Positions 38,153 through 47,441 of a stretch of DNA of 64,000 nucleotides are shown piece after piece. The DNA is from Tricholoma matsutake (lineage: Eukaryota; Basidiomycota; Agaricomycetes; Agaricales; Tricholomataceae). Position 1 is the stretch's first letter, and each line of letters begins with the position of its first letter. The stretch is from positions 9,114,001-9,178,000 of the forward strand of contig AP026541.1 of NCBI GenBank assembly GCA_026075535.2. The letters run 5' to 3'. Position numbers and translations under genes: made by a program. The notes under the pieces are model-generated. The model saw nothing but the letters and a program-made list of their open reading frames with translations. It searched no databases and was not told the DNA's origin.

Positions 38153-38336
38153 TGGAAGGAAGCCGGAGCTTCCAACACTCAAGGACACAAAACTATAAGG
38201 AACTTAGTATAATTTGAGGGGGGATTCTAGAATACAGTACACAAGTATTCGAGTATAGCCTATATACTAATGGAATAACATGTGATAACAGAGTTGCATG
38301 TGATAATGGTTTGATGATGTAAGAGGCACTCTTACA
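38153..38336 (-). repeat. LTR of the non-autonomous element (left copy)
   Basis: 184 bp, TGGAAGGAAGCCGGAGCTTCC at the start and GTAAGAGGCACTCTTACA at the end; each end is a short hairpin. It differs from the right copy at two positions (ACACAAA/ACACGAA and AAGGAA/AAGAAA). Confidence 0.92.
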
Positions 38337-38460
38337 CTCTCTCATACTCCAAAAAAATGACCAGGGGGGTTGTATCAACAAGTCATAGGCACACTTTACA
38401 TGTCGGTGAAAACATTGAGTTGCCTGGTAGTGGACTGATGATGAAAGAGGGCATTGAACG

Positions 38461-38700
38461 TCACAGGCATTGATGAGGACTGGTGTTGACGAGGACAGGG
38501 ACAGGTGTTGAAGAGGGTGGGGACAGGTGCTGACGAGGACAGGGACAGGTGTTGATGAGGACATTGATGAGAATGGGTGTGGACAAGGGCGTGGACAGGG
38601 CTGGTGATGTGGACAGGGCTGGTGACATGAACAGGGCTGGTGACATGGACGGGGCTGGTGATGTGGACGGGGCTGGTGACGTGGATGGGGCTCGGTGGGG
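38461..38700. repeat. Short tandem repeats inside the non-autonomous element
   Basis: Degenerate copies of GACGAGGACAGGGACAGGTG (about 38480-38560) followed by about five 18-bp copies of GGGCTGGTGACATGGAC-type units (about 38599-38693). The minus strand reads as repeated HQPCPHHQP. No coding function is claimed. Confidence 0.7.
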
Positions 38701-41321
38701 ACAGTCAAATGATTCACCTCGGGGCGAGTTGGGGACAGCTGGGGTGGATGTGCAGTGAGAGGGGGACAGGGGGTGAACGGGGAGCTTCCATGGATGTGGA
38801 CGGCATCCTCAGTGGCACGGCAGGGGTGTAGGTTACAGGTGTTGGTGAGATGGCTCATCTCTGGGTGTTCTGGGGTGAGCCAAGGGGCTGGGATTATTTT
38901 GCATGTCCTACTGCATCTAGCTGCATAATTTGTCGTTCCAGAGATAGGGCCAGTGTTCCAGAGTGTGGCAGAGCAAAGGATTCGGCCGTCGTCAACAGGC
39001 ACGTCGACGATGATGTTGCAGTTGTTTTGGGTTGTTCGAGACGTGGAACGGGGAGCAGGGGTACAGGCTGGGGGGACAGAGGGGTCTAGGCAGTGGTACG
39101 GTTGTCATTGGGGATCCTGGAACCAGCAGAGCCATTCCGTTGAGCAGCAGACATGTTTTGATGAATGCATCCACGCGTAGACAGTGTCCGTGTTGTTAGC
39201 ATAGATGTAGGCGATGGGGGGGAAAACCAAGTGAGTCTGAGAAGGTGTGGAAACAAAAGAGAAATCCTGAATGATGGCAGTAGGACTTGAACTGCGCAGG
39301 ATGCTGTTCCTGACGTGAAGCGGAGGGGGCACAAGTCTGTGGTTTGGTGCGTGGGCATAGGGGTGTTGGGGGTGCAAGAGTTGTGGATGTGCCGTGTACT
39401 GGGAGTTTGGGGGGGGGGGGGGTTTGACAGAGGGGTGCATCAAGTCAGTGGCAGTGATGGGGGAGGATGGGACTGGTGGCAAGGCATGTTCATGGCTGAG
39501 TTGGGGTGAACAAGTTGGGGAACAGAGTCACAACAATACAGTCCAAAAGCAGCAATACGAGGTGAACATTACATGGAGCGCTGCTGAGCAGATCCAGGAT
39601 GTCGTTGACGAGCTGGGGGGGACAGGGATGCATGTGGTGGTGCCATTAGGTGTTCTGGGGTGGTTGAGGTGGGGAGTGGTCGTCGTCCATTGTTGATGTT
39701 GTCGTTGATGGCTGTGACATGGCAGGGTTCAGGGCAGGGTCAGGGTGCGTAACGGGGTGGTTGTGGACTGGGCTGTTGGGGGTTCTCGACAACATAGTTA
39801 TCATTGATGGGGGCTGTGTGAGTGTCATTGGTGATGATGTGCCAGGTGATGATGATGGCAGGGGGCTGGGACAGGGACAGGAGGGTGCTCTGAGGGCTTG
39901 TAGTTATCCCAGAGCAGGGGGCAAAGTGGTGGGCGTTGGAGGAGAGTCAAGGCTGGCAAAACAAGGGTGCGAGAGCTCAATGGGTCAGGCTAGGCAAATG
40001 CGACACGAGGGGCTGGGGCACGAGATGGGGAGGTGAACAGGGAGCAAGGGGGGCCAATACGGTGGGGGGGGGGTCTGAGCCGAGCAGGGGTGCATAGAAA
40101 GCGAACAAGGTGCAGGCAATAAAGAGGGGGTGTTGACAGTTGTCGTCAGTGTCGTCAGTGACACGGCAGGGGTGTATCACACAGACGACGTCCAAATGGC
40201 ACATTTATGGGGGGTCTGGGGCGAGCTGGGTGGCTGGGACGGGGTTGGCAGTGAATGGGGGGTGTCGACGACAATGTGGCGGTGAGATGGGGTGGTTCTG
40301 GGTACAGCATGGGGGGCTGAGGATCGAGCTGGGGTGAGTGGTGCTGTTGTAGGCTTCCTGGACTGTCATCAAGAAGGGCGAGGCTGGTGGGGTGGTTTCG
40401 TTGAGTACAGGGCATGTTCCATTTGCAGGGTTGCAGACTGTTGCTGTGGGCTGTTGATCGTCTGGGTACCTGTCTCTGAGGTGGTAGAGGTGGTCCGGGT
40501 GCCAGAGGGGGCCCAAGCTGTTGTTTCTGGGGTGGCTGCAGCTGGTGTTGTTGCCGTTGACGATGATGATGTGGTGCTGGCAGTGGCAGGCTCAGGGGGG
40601 CTGGGAACTCAGCCGTGGGGCTGCGAGTGGAGTTGGCAGTGTGTGCCATTGTTTTCAAGGTTTTTGGGACTGGTTTGGGGCAAGGGAAGGGGTGGTGGCA
40701 GCAGTTGTCCAGGGTGCGAACAGGAAAAAAATTCCAACATTGTTCGATGCCAGAATGGTGTTGGACAGAGGTGGGGGCTGCAAAATGAGACACAGGGGGC
40801 TGAAAGGTGGTGGGCAAAGGTTTGGGAGTTGGCTGTGTTTATGAGAGGCCAGGCGCATTTACATGAGGTTGGGCACATAACTGAAAGACTGGGCACATTT
40901 ACAAGAGGTTGAGCATATAAATGAAAGCCTGGGCACGTTTACGAGAGGCTGGTTGTGAGACACATTGTGGTGAGGAGGAAGCAAGCGGAGAGGTGCGACA
41001 TGAGAAAATGAGGGAAGGTTCTGTCAAGAAAGGATGAGGAAAGGGTGGTGAGCATGTGTATAATTGTGAAGAGAGTTGTGGCTGCGATACACTAGTGGAA
41101 GGTGACTATTTTTGAGATCATGATGAGTGGAGGAGAACTATAACTTCTGGGAGTTGGATGTGAAAACATGGCTGGAGGAGTAGGCAACCGGAGTTGGATG
41201 TGAAGACATGGCTGGAGGGGTAGGCAATGAGGAAGTGGAGGCAGTTGGGGATGGGGATACAGAAGGAATGGGGTGATTTGCACTACCAGGCCATAGGCAT
41301 CGAGACCTTGCATTGGCGGAG

Positions 41322-41510
41322 TCATAGAATGTGTGTTGTGATCCAGAAATTGGAGATGGCTGCATACCAGGGGCCAGGGATTGCGCTAAGAGGAGACAAG
41401 AAGAGGTTGTAGATGGCCCGAAAGAGGATGTAGGTGAAGGCAACAGAAGCTGCGACGAAGACAAGGTTGGGAGAAAACCAAGAGACGGATAAGGAGATTG
41501 TAGAAGCCAT
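41322..41510 (-). pseudogene. Captured cytochrome P450 N-terminal fragment
   Basis: From ATG at 41510 the minus strand encodes a membrane anchor (MASTISLSVSWFSPNL, then VFVAASVAFTYILFRAIY) and the P450 hinge LSPLSAIPGPWYAAISNFWITTH, typical of Agaricomycete P450s. A TGA follows at 41322-41324 where this family usually has Arg. Beyond it, LRQCK and DAYG.VV remain in two shifted frames, so the fragment decays after about 90 codons. About 250 bp of promoter/leader-like sequence lies between the ATG and the right LTR. The fragment reads outward from that LTR, in the same direction as the proposed element transcript. Confidence 0.75.
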
Positions 41511-41774
41511 TGTGTAATGAGAAACCAGGATTAAGTGGGTTGGCAAGAACCGGGGGATAGAAAGAAGGAAGACTCGAATGAATTCTAGGGAGGTCCCTTG
41601 GTGCAGGGGCAGTGAGTGAGTGTCGAGTGAGCAGGTAGCTTAGTGTTGTCAAGGTACAGTGTTCAGCGTGAAAAATTAGACTGTTTTTGAAAATTCCAGG
41701 GTTGGTGTGGTTTTGGGAAAAGAGCATGTGAGAGAGAATAGAGTGTTGATAGTAAGTTCATTATAAAAAAAAAG

Positions 41775-41958
41775 TGGAAGGAAGCCGGAGCTTCCAACAC
41801 TCAAGGACACGAAACTATAAGAAACTTAGTATAATTTGAGGGGGGATTCTAGAATACAGTACACAAGTATTCGAGTATAGCCTATATACTAATGGAATAA
41901 CATGTGATAACAGAGTTGCATGTGATAATGGTTTGATGATGTAAGAGGCACTCTTACA
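41775..41958 (-). repeat. LTR of the non-autonomous element (right copy)
   Basis: 184 bp, preceded by an A-rich tract ending AAAG and followed by the GAAAT target duplication. See the left copy for structure. Confidence 0.92.
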
Positions 41959-42712
41959 GAAATATATTTGAATTATCAAATGAGTTCAGGTTGGTCTGAT
42001 AAATTTCACTGTCAAGGAACAATTATATCCGTCAACTTCAATGCACTGGGTAGCTGGCATGATGCCCGAGTCGCATATCCAATTTATGACCAACTATTGG
42101 AACATACACCAGATGGCTTTTATCTCATCGCTAACACAGCATTTCCACGAGGAACAGTGAGCATTGAAGGCTGCATTGTTGCCCCAATGAAGGCTGGACA
42201 GATGATCACTGGCACGTGAGAATGGATTGAGGAAAAAGCTTTATTTGACCATGAAGTCATCTCATATCGACAATCAGCTGAATGGGACATGCGGTTGATT
42301 CAGGGTTCATTTGGATGACTACAGCTTCCCCTCTCGATCTGCAATAATCAGCAATGAGCTGATCTCCTGTGGGGAAGAGTCTGCTTCAGACTTCATAATC
42401 TGCATACTTGGAGAATTGGGCAAAATCAGATTCAATCTGTCTACATGCCTGAATGGAGGCAAACAGCACAGGAGGAAGAAATATGGACAAACTTCGAGAA
42501 CATGTTGTTTGGAGATCAGCAGGAGTATGATCAAGTCAAGCGCTTTTATAATCACTTCACATATGAATGATACTTGTAACGACAGTCTGTAGTTAGGATA
42601 TAAGGAGTGTAACAAGTTGGGCCTAGCTAATCGGAACCTTGATGTAACGACAGTACATAGTTGGTATATAATGAATGTAAAGGATTATAGCAGAAGAGCA
42701 TTATCGGTACAT

Positions 42713-43654
42713 TCAGACTTCCCAAGAGGGTTCAGGTCCAAGTGCCAAGTTGTGCAAAGAGGAGGGCTTAGCTGTTGAATGATCAGTGATATCAGTGGTA
42801 GGGGAAGAAAGGAACACCGGAATCATGTTTTCCTTGTTGTCATCAAAATCAGAAGCACTAGACCCATTGGTGATCCATGTGGTATAAGAACCACCTTTGG
42901 GATAACAGACTGTGGAGTGGACTTTGCCACGAACACATTCGAGGTCTGGATAATGCTTACGAGACCTGGGTGGCCATCCAACAGTGGACATTGCCACCCC
43001 TGCCATGCACCTTCATTGTCCATAGTGGACAGTGATACACTTCCACCCATTCCCACCAATAGGAAGCTCTTCCTCTACCAGCTGAAGGAGCTCATTGATG
43101 TCATCATCTTTGTAGTTGCCAGCACCTGGTCTGTGACCACCATGAGATCCTTTGGCTTTCATCACCTCACTTTCATCACCAGAGTCAACTGAATCAATGT
43201 TGGAGATGTCGATCACTTGCGCTTGACCAGGGCCTTTGAGCTAGAGGGTGTAGTCTTGTGACAAGAACCACTAGCCTTAGTTGCAGGTTTGTGACCAACC
43301 ACAGAGGCTATGGTTGGCCCGTGCTGAAGATCACAGTCTGAGGTGGCAGGAAGGGGGATGTAGGTGGGATTAGGGGCTGAATTTGATGGATAACTGATAA
43401 ATGGTCAAGAAAAAGAAGGGAGAGTCAGAGGTAAAGCTGAAGCTGTTGACCTGATTGTCGAAATCAGCGGGAGAATGATGTCGCATGAAAATCCCTGTAC
43501 TGACAAGAGAGATTAGTTAGACAAGGAGGATATCAGGATCACAACTTACCATGGAATGCAGCATGGTTTGCTCATTGGAAAGGTGACTAACACTGTCATG
43601 TATCATCGGTGGGCCCAAGGGCTGAAATGGAAGAGAAGTGCTGGCAGATGACAT
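42713..43654 (-). pseudogene. Myb/SANT-like protein of the Harbinger element, degenerate
   Basis: The start at 43654 (MSSASTSLPFQPLGPPMIHD) is followed by an intron with donor GTAAGTTG. The next exon reads MRHHSPADFDNQVNSFSFTS. A frameshift follows near PFLPPQ; then CDLQHGPTIASVVGHKPATKA and ALVKRK, another shift, VIDISNIDSVDSGDESE, and the core GNYKDDDINELLQLVEEELP followed by GWKCITVHYGQ. The tail includes SSASDFDDNKENMIPVF. In intact relatives this small acidic Myb-like protein partners the transposase for nuclear entry and end binding. At least two frameshifts and a TGA show it is dead. Confidence 0.6.
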
Positions 43655-45513
43655 GGTGAGAAGCGCTGGTTTTTGAGATGATGGGTAACATACCTTTTGG
43701 CCACCTCTTTATACCCTGGTCCCTTGCACCTCACTCACATCCATGACCACTGCAATCGGTGGGTCACATAACCAATTTTGCATGGAAAGCACTCCTCTTC
43801 AGCTCAGCTGACGATGACCTAATATGTGGTGCAATGGAGATGCAGGGCTAGAGGAGCTAGACATTGGTCAACTGTTATACCGAGATGTGTCATTGAGGGA
43901 TTTGGTAAAGTCTGCATTCTTGTATATTGGGTGTACCAAGATCTGGATGCAGGTGGCACAGGGGAACAGGGCAGGGGCAGGAGGTAGGGGAACAGGGCAG
44001 GGGCAGGAGGTAGGGGAACAGGGCAGGGGCAGGAGGTAGGGGAACAGGGCAGGGGCAGGAGGTAGGGGAACAGGGCAGGGGCAGGAGGTAGGGGAATGGG
44101 GAGGAATGAAGATGGCAAGGACAATGGTTGGAGAGTGGGGGACAAAGACGAGAGATGTGCTGGATGTCAAGAACATTGAGGCCACGTTCCCATCAGATCC
44201 ATCGCAATCAGACTGCCTTTTTCATATTCAAGGAGTTTGACAAGGGGTCCGGACCCTGCTTCCAACTTTAAGGTTTGGAGAGTTCTTGAAATGATGGGAC
44301 GTGTGATTTTCAGACCTTTTCTCTGGTGGCATCTTGGCAAAGACCCTTAGCAACATGCATTTGGAGTTGGACAATCAAGTTATCATTATGGAAAGTCATC
44401 CAATGATGGAATTTAAAATGCTATCCAATCCTTGACTAAGTCTACAACAAGTGGTGAGGTTACTAAACAGATGGTCTTGGACTACGCTCTCACAGCAACT
44501 GCGATCAATCCAGTTGGCGACACCGATTCAGACCAGGCACACCGGCATGTGTACACCATGGTGACAGATGATGACAAGCTGAATGTTGACATTTGATGTT
44601 GAAGTTCACATTGGAGGGAGTAAGTGGCTGAACTGAACACTTGCCAGTCTAGAACGTGTTGAAATATGTGTCATGAGTAGGCCTGGCTTGGCCTCAAAGC
44701 CGCAGCTTTGTCTTTCTCAACATGCAGGCCAGGCCAAAGCCATCAACCAGGGCCTGGCCCTGGCTTGGCCCAGCCCAGGCCACAGCTTTTGTATGTAAAA
44801 TGTTCAAATTTTGCCCAGAGGTCCATTGGTTGTACAGGAAGCTAATTAGAACAATACATACTAGTCTTCTCATCCAGTAAACAGCCTCAGACTGTAATAT
44901 GTATTCACTCAGGATAACTAAGAGCCACCATGTACAAAAAAAGGATATGCATTAAACTTGCCTAAATGTGAGGGAGGCAGAATTAGATACATGTTTACTA
45001 AGAAATCATGGCCACACATCACATTGTGAGTGAGTGGGGGATGACAAACTAATGAGAAAGAAAAGAGAAAAAAGACCTTCATATCTGTGCATGGCTGTTG
45101 GTGCAGGTATCAGGACAATGTTCTTTCCAGCCACTTGTTGTCCCCAATGGCTCCATGCCCAACACATTTTCCTGGTCCCTATTGTTGTTGTCCTATGCAC
45201 ACCACATGACTGTTTCCACCCAAATGGTTCCCCACTCACCAGTAATGTCTCCCCCCAATTCCCATGTCATGTGGGTGCTGGGCCATCCATCATTGACATT
45301 GGAGTGTCATTGTCATTGTCCTTAGGGCAAGGCAGGGGTTACCCCTGGGTGTCAAATCTCATACCCTTACCCCTACCCCTGAACACCCTACCCTTAGGGG
45401 TAAGGGTATGGAAACATATGAGGGTTGCCAAGGGTATGGGAGGGTTTGTCAAGGGTACAAGGGTTTGGCACAAAATCAACATATTTAGAGCAAAATTCAT
45501 TTGAAAAGTGTTG
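43655..45513. other. Repeat debris between Harbinger and Gypsy elements
   Basis: No gene supported. Apart from the minisatellite at 43961-44090 it contains a GGCC-rich stretch (about 44690-44785, words like CAGGCCAGGCC) and runs of TACCCCTACCC / GGGTAAGGGT (about 45320-45450). A short frame (VLDYALTATAINPVGDTDSD, about 44475-44530) looks like a protein relic. Confidence 0.45.
43961..44090. repeat. Minisatellite, 26-bp unit x 5
   Basis: Five perfect or near-perfect copies in tandem of a 26-bp unit beginning GGGGAACAGGGCAGGGG and ending GGAGGTA. It is flanked by a decayed sixth copy. Confidence 0.9.
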
Positions 45514-45625
45514 TGGAAGGGAGCATCTACTCCCAACACTCAGGGACCGAAATGTGATGAAGGTGGTATCAATTCAAGGAAAAGGTATTCTACTATTACA
45601 AATAGTTGTCGTCTATAATGAATGG
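45514..45625 (-). repeat. Gypsy-2 left LTR, part 1 (interrupted by Gypsy-1)
   Basis: Begins TGGAAGGGAGCATCTACTCCC, a hairpin like that of the other LTRs of this family, and stops at the Gypsy-1 target site. It resumes at 52787. With the insert removed the LTR is about 297 bp. Confidence 0.75.
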
Positions 45626-46302
45626 TGTTACGATTTTTGTTATCGTAACCCAGGATGACCAGACATACGCCGGCAAGGCCGGGTACTTTATTTTTCTGAT
45701 TCAACTCGACTCACCTCCGATGGGAGACGCTTTGACGCATGGTGACTCCATGCACCCAAACCCACTCCCACACATGCTGTGGTATGACTGCCCCTTGACA
45801 TGAGGTCCATGACATCGGACTCTCACGATCAACATGCTGCGCCGCAGCATGTCCTTGACATCGGATGCCTCATGCGAGGCATGAGGCCTGTCATTTCTAT
45901 TGTTCTTTCTATTTTTACTTGATAACGATCCTGCATTCCAATTGGATGATAGGTATCTTTGAACTGTATATAAGCTGTAGTAATACTGCCTGTATTCCTC
46001 AGCTTGACCTAATTCAATCAATGGTCTTAGACTCAACCAGAACACTCAACAGCTTAGGAAGCCCCTAGCTGTGATAACTTGAACTCGACAGTTGGAAAGC
46101 CTCCAACTGTGATACACGAACCGATGGTCTACTCAGAAAGCCTCTGAGTACAGATAGCCGTAACGACTTGAGGAAGTACCCAAGTGAAGGCCAGAAGCCT
46201 GATACACTAGGAAAGCCTCCTAGTGCAATACCGATATAGTTGGAAAGCCTCCAACTGTGATATATGAAGCCAAGGCTGAGTTAAAGACCTATAGTCTTAA
46301 CA
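45626..46302 (+). repeat. Gypsy-1 5' LTR
   Basis: 677 bp, TGTTACGATTTTTG...GTCTTAACA. It contains short dyads built from AAGCCTCCAACT-type words (about 46070-46260). It is followed directly by the internal start AAAGGTCAAGCTGATC, the primer-binding region; the primer tRNA was not identified. Confidence 0.93.
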
Positions 46303-46445
46303 AAAGGTCAAGCTGATCTACAAAGTCCACCTACCTAGGTGCAGACACAACGTCTTTCAGACAAAGCCCAGACAGACCTCCAACCGGAGCATCATCATCA
46401 GGAAGAACCCCGTGGTATAGATACCAGGGTTGACTAGTACAATAC

Positions 46446-47427
46446 TTGGAACCAGCACAGAAGTGGTTCTCAAGGAGAACCAGTGACGAAGAACCCCGAT
46501 ACCTCGACGAAGAGGATTTTAGATCCTTCGATAAAGAAGAAACCCCAGAACGAGATCCATTCTCCCTATCCAACGACAATGCCAACATGTCTACCGAACC
46601 CACTGCATCTACCAAGGAGATTAGAATCTGAACCCCCTCTGACTTCACAGGGGACCGAACGAGAACTGCAAAGTTCTTACAAGAAGTAAAACTCTATCTG
46701 AGAGTGAACCACAGAATCTATGACACCGATGAGAAAAAGATCATCTTCACGCTGTCATTTATGAACGGAGGAACTGCTGCACCCTGGGCACAGACATGGG
46801 CAGAGAAGGAAGACCTAGGAGCATGGTCAGCCTTCGAAGCGGCGCTCAAGATAGCGTTCACACCAATTGACAAAGCTGGCAGAGCCAGAACCGAGATGAA
46901 GACACTGAAGCAGGGACAGGACCTGGAGGACTACATTGCGCAGTTCCAAATCCTGTGAGAAAAGGTGGGAATCAACGACAATACTGCCCTGATAGAACTC
47001 TTCATGGATGGGTTAAACCCCAAGCTCCTCGAGAGGATCTTTAACATGGAAATGATCCCCACAGTGCTGGAGGGGATGATCAACGCTGCCTCAAAGTATG
47101 ATGGACAGTGGAGGAGAGCAAAGGCCATAACAGGGAGACTGCAGGAAGCTTTGACAAGGAAGCTGCCAAACTCCAAGGCAAAGGAGACCCCACTCAAAAT
47201 CAACCAGCTCTCCTACCAGGAGAGGATCGAACATATGAAAAAAGGACAGTGCTTTGTGTGCCCACAGAGCGTCCGAACACAAGAAAGGGGAAAAGAGGAC
47301 TGAGGACTGGCCATTCCCAAAGAATAAAGGCAAGGAAGCCTACTCGAAGATCTGAGCGATCATGAAAGAACTCAATGAAGAAGAAAAGAAAGGAGCTCTC
47401 GCCGCAATTGAGGACGAGGGTTTTTAA
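46446..47427 (+). pseudogene. Gypsy-1 gag
   Basis: Reading from MEPAQKWFSRRTSDEEP with TGA replacing a codon after KEIRI (46630 region), then TPSDFTGDR, the capsid-like block FLQEVKLYLRVNHRIYD, APWAQTWAEKEDLGAWSAF, FTPIDKAGRARTEMKTL and, after a TGA at about 46957, LFMDGLNPKLLERIF. The zinc-knuckle region CFVCPQS is followed by a one-frame shift; in the shifted frame SEHKKGKRTEDWPFPKNKGK and LNEEEKKGALAAIEDEGF run to the natural TAA at 47425-47427. The capsid packages element RNA. Confidence 0.8.
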
Positions 47428-47441
47428 AGAGGTGGCCTGCC

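Larger units (their letters stand above)
38153..41958 (-). mobile_element. Non-autonomous LTR retroelement (LARD-like), 3.8 kb, inserted in the transposase
   Basis: Bounded by two 184-bp direct repeats (38153-38336, 41775-41958) that start TG and end CA and differ at only two positions. It is flanked by GAAAT at 38148-38152 and 41959-41963, a perfect 5-bp target duplication inside the Harbinger transposase gene. The interior has no gag or pol. It is strongly G-rich on +, with long Pro/His-rich minus frames that look non-coding. The inner boundary sequences (CTCTCTCAT on the left, a run of A then G on the right) match those of the minus-strand Gypsy-2 element, so Gypsy-2-type proteins may mobilise it. 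Strand is given by that comparison and by the captured P450 piece. Confidence 0.88.
36749..42570 (+). pseudogene. PIF/Harbinger DDE transposase, disrupted
   Basis: The start MDDASIPVVIDDNEEADEEYL leads into PPNPHFGTAWKHVFESQSDQAF and the helix-turn-helix region LQEIFGLIPSTVSRYI (to 37250). An intron of about 680 bp follows. The next exon reads RIQWPQARQQFENYTNL...HPRLHGAFATIKGLNL, then is cut by the LTR element. The remainder is 41990-42570: ISVNFNALGSWHDARVAYPIYDQL, LIANTAFPRG, SAEWDM, MPEWRQTAQEEEIWTNF. Two of the three catalytic acids look lost: the expected Asp in ATIKG is Lys, and the Asp before TAFPRG is Asn. Stops occur after GQMITGT (TGA) and further on. The Glu of SAEW remains. Confidence 0.8.
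36749..43654. mobile_element. PIF/Harbinger-like DNA transposon, degenerate and interrupted
   Basis: Two convergent genes typical of this superfamily: a DDE transposase on + (36749-42570) and a Myb/SANT-like protein on - (42713-43654). The coordinates given are gene limits, not element termini; I found no terminal repeats. The element is split by a 3.8-kb LTR element (38153-41958) and carries a tRNA-like unit in its intron. Both genes have stops or frameshifts, so it is inactive. Confidence 0.75.

Noticed and set aside
38193..40900. Long Pro/His-rich minus-strand frames and Gly/Val-rich plus-strand frames in the LTR element
   Set aside because: Both strands stay open because of G-rich short repeats; no motif or conserved domain, likely non-coding.
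44680..44800. GGCC-rich stretch as a regulatory dyad
   Set aside because: Simple CAGGCC/GGCCTGG word repetition inside transposon debris; no gene nearby to regulate.
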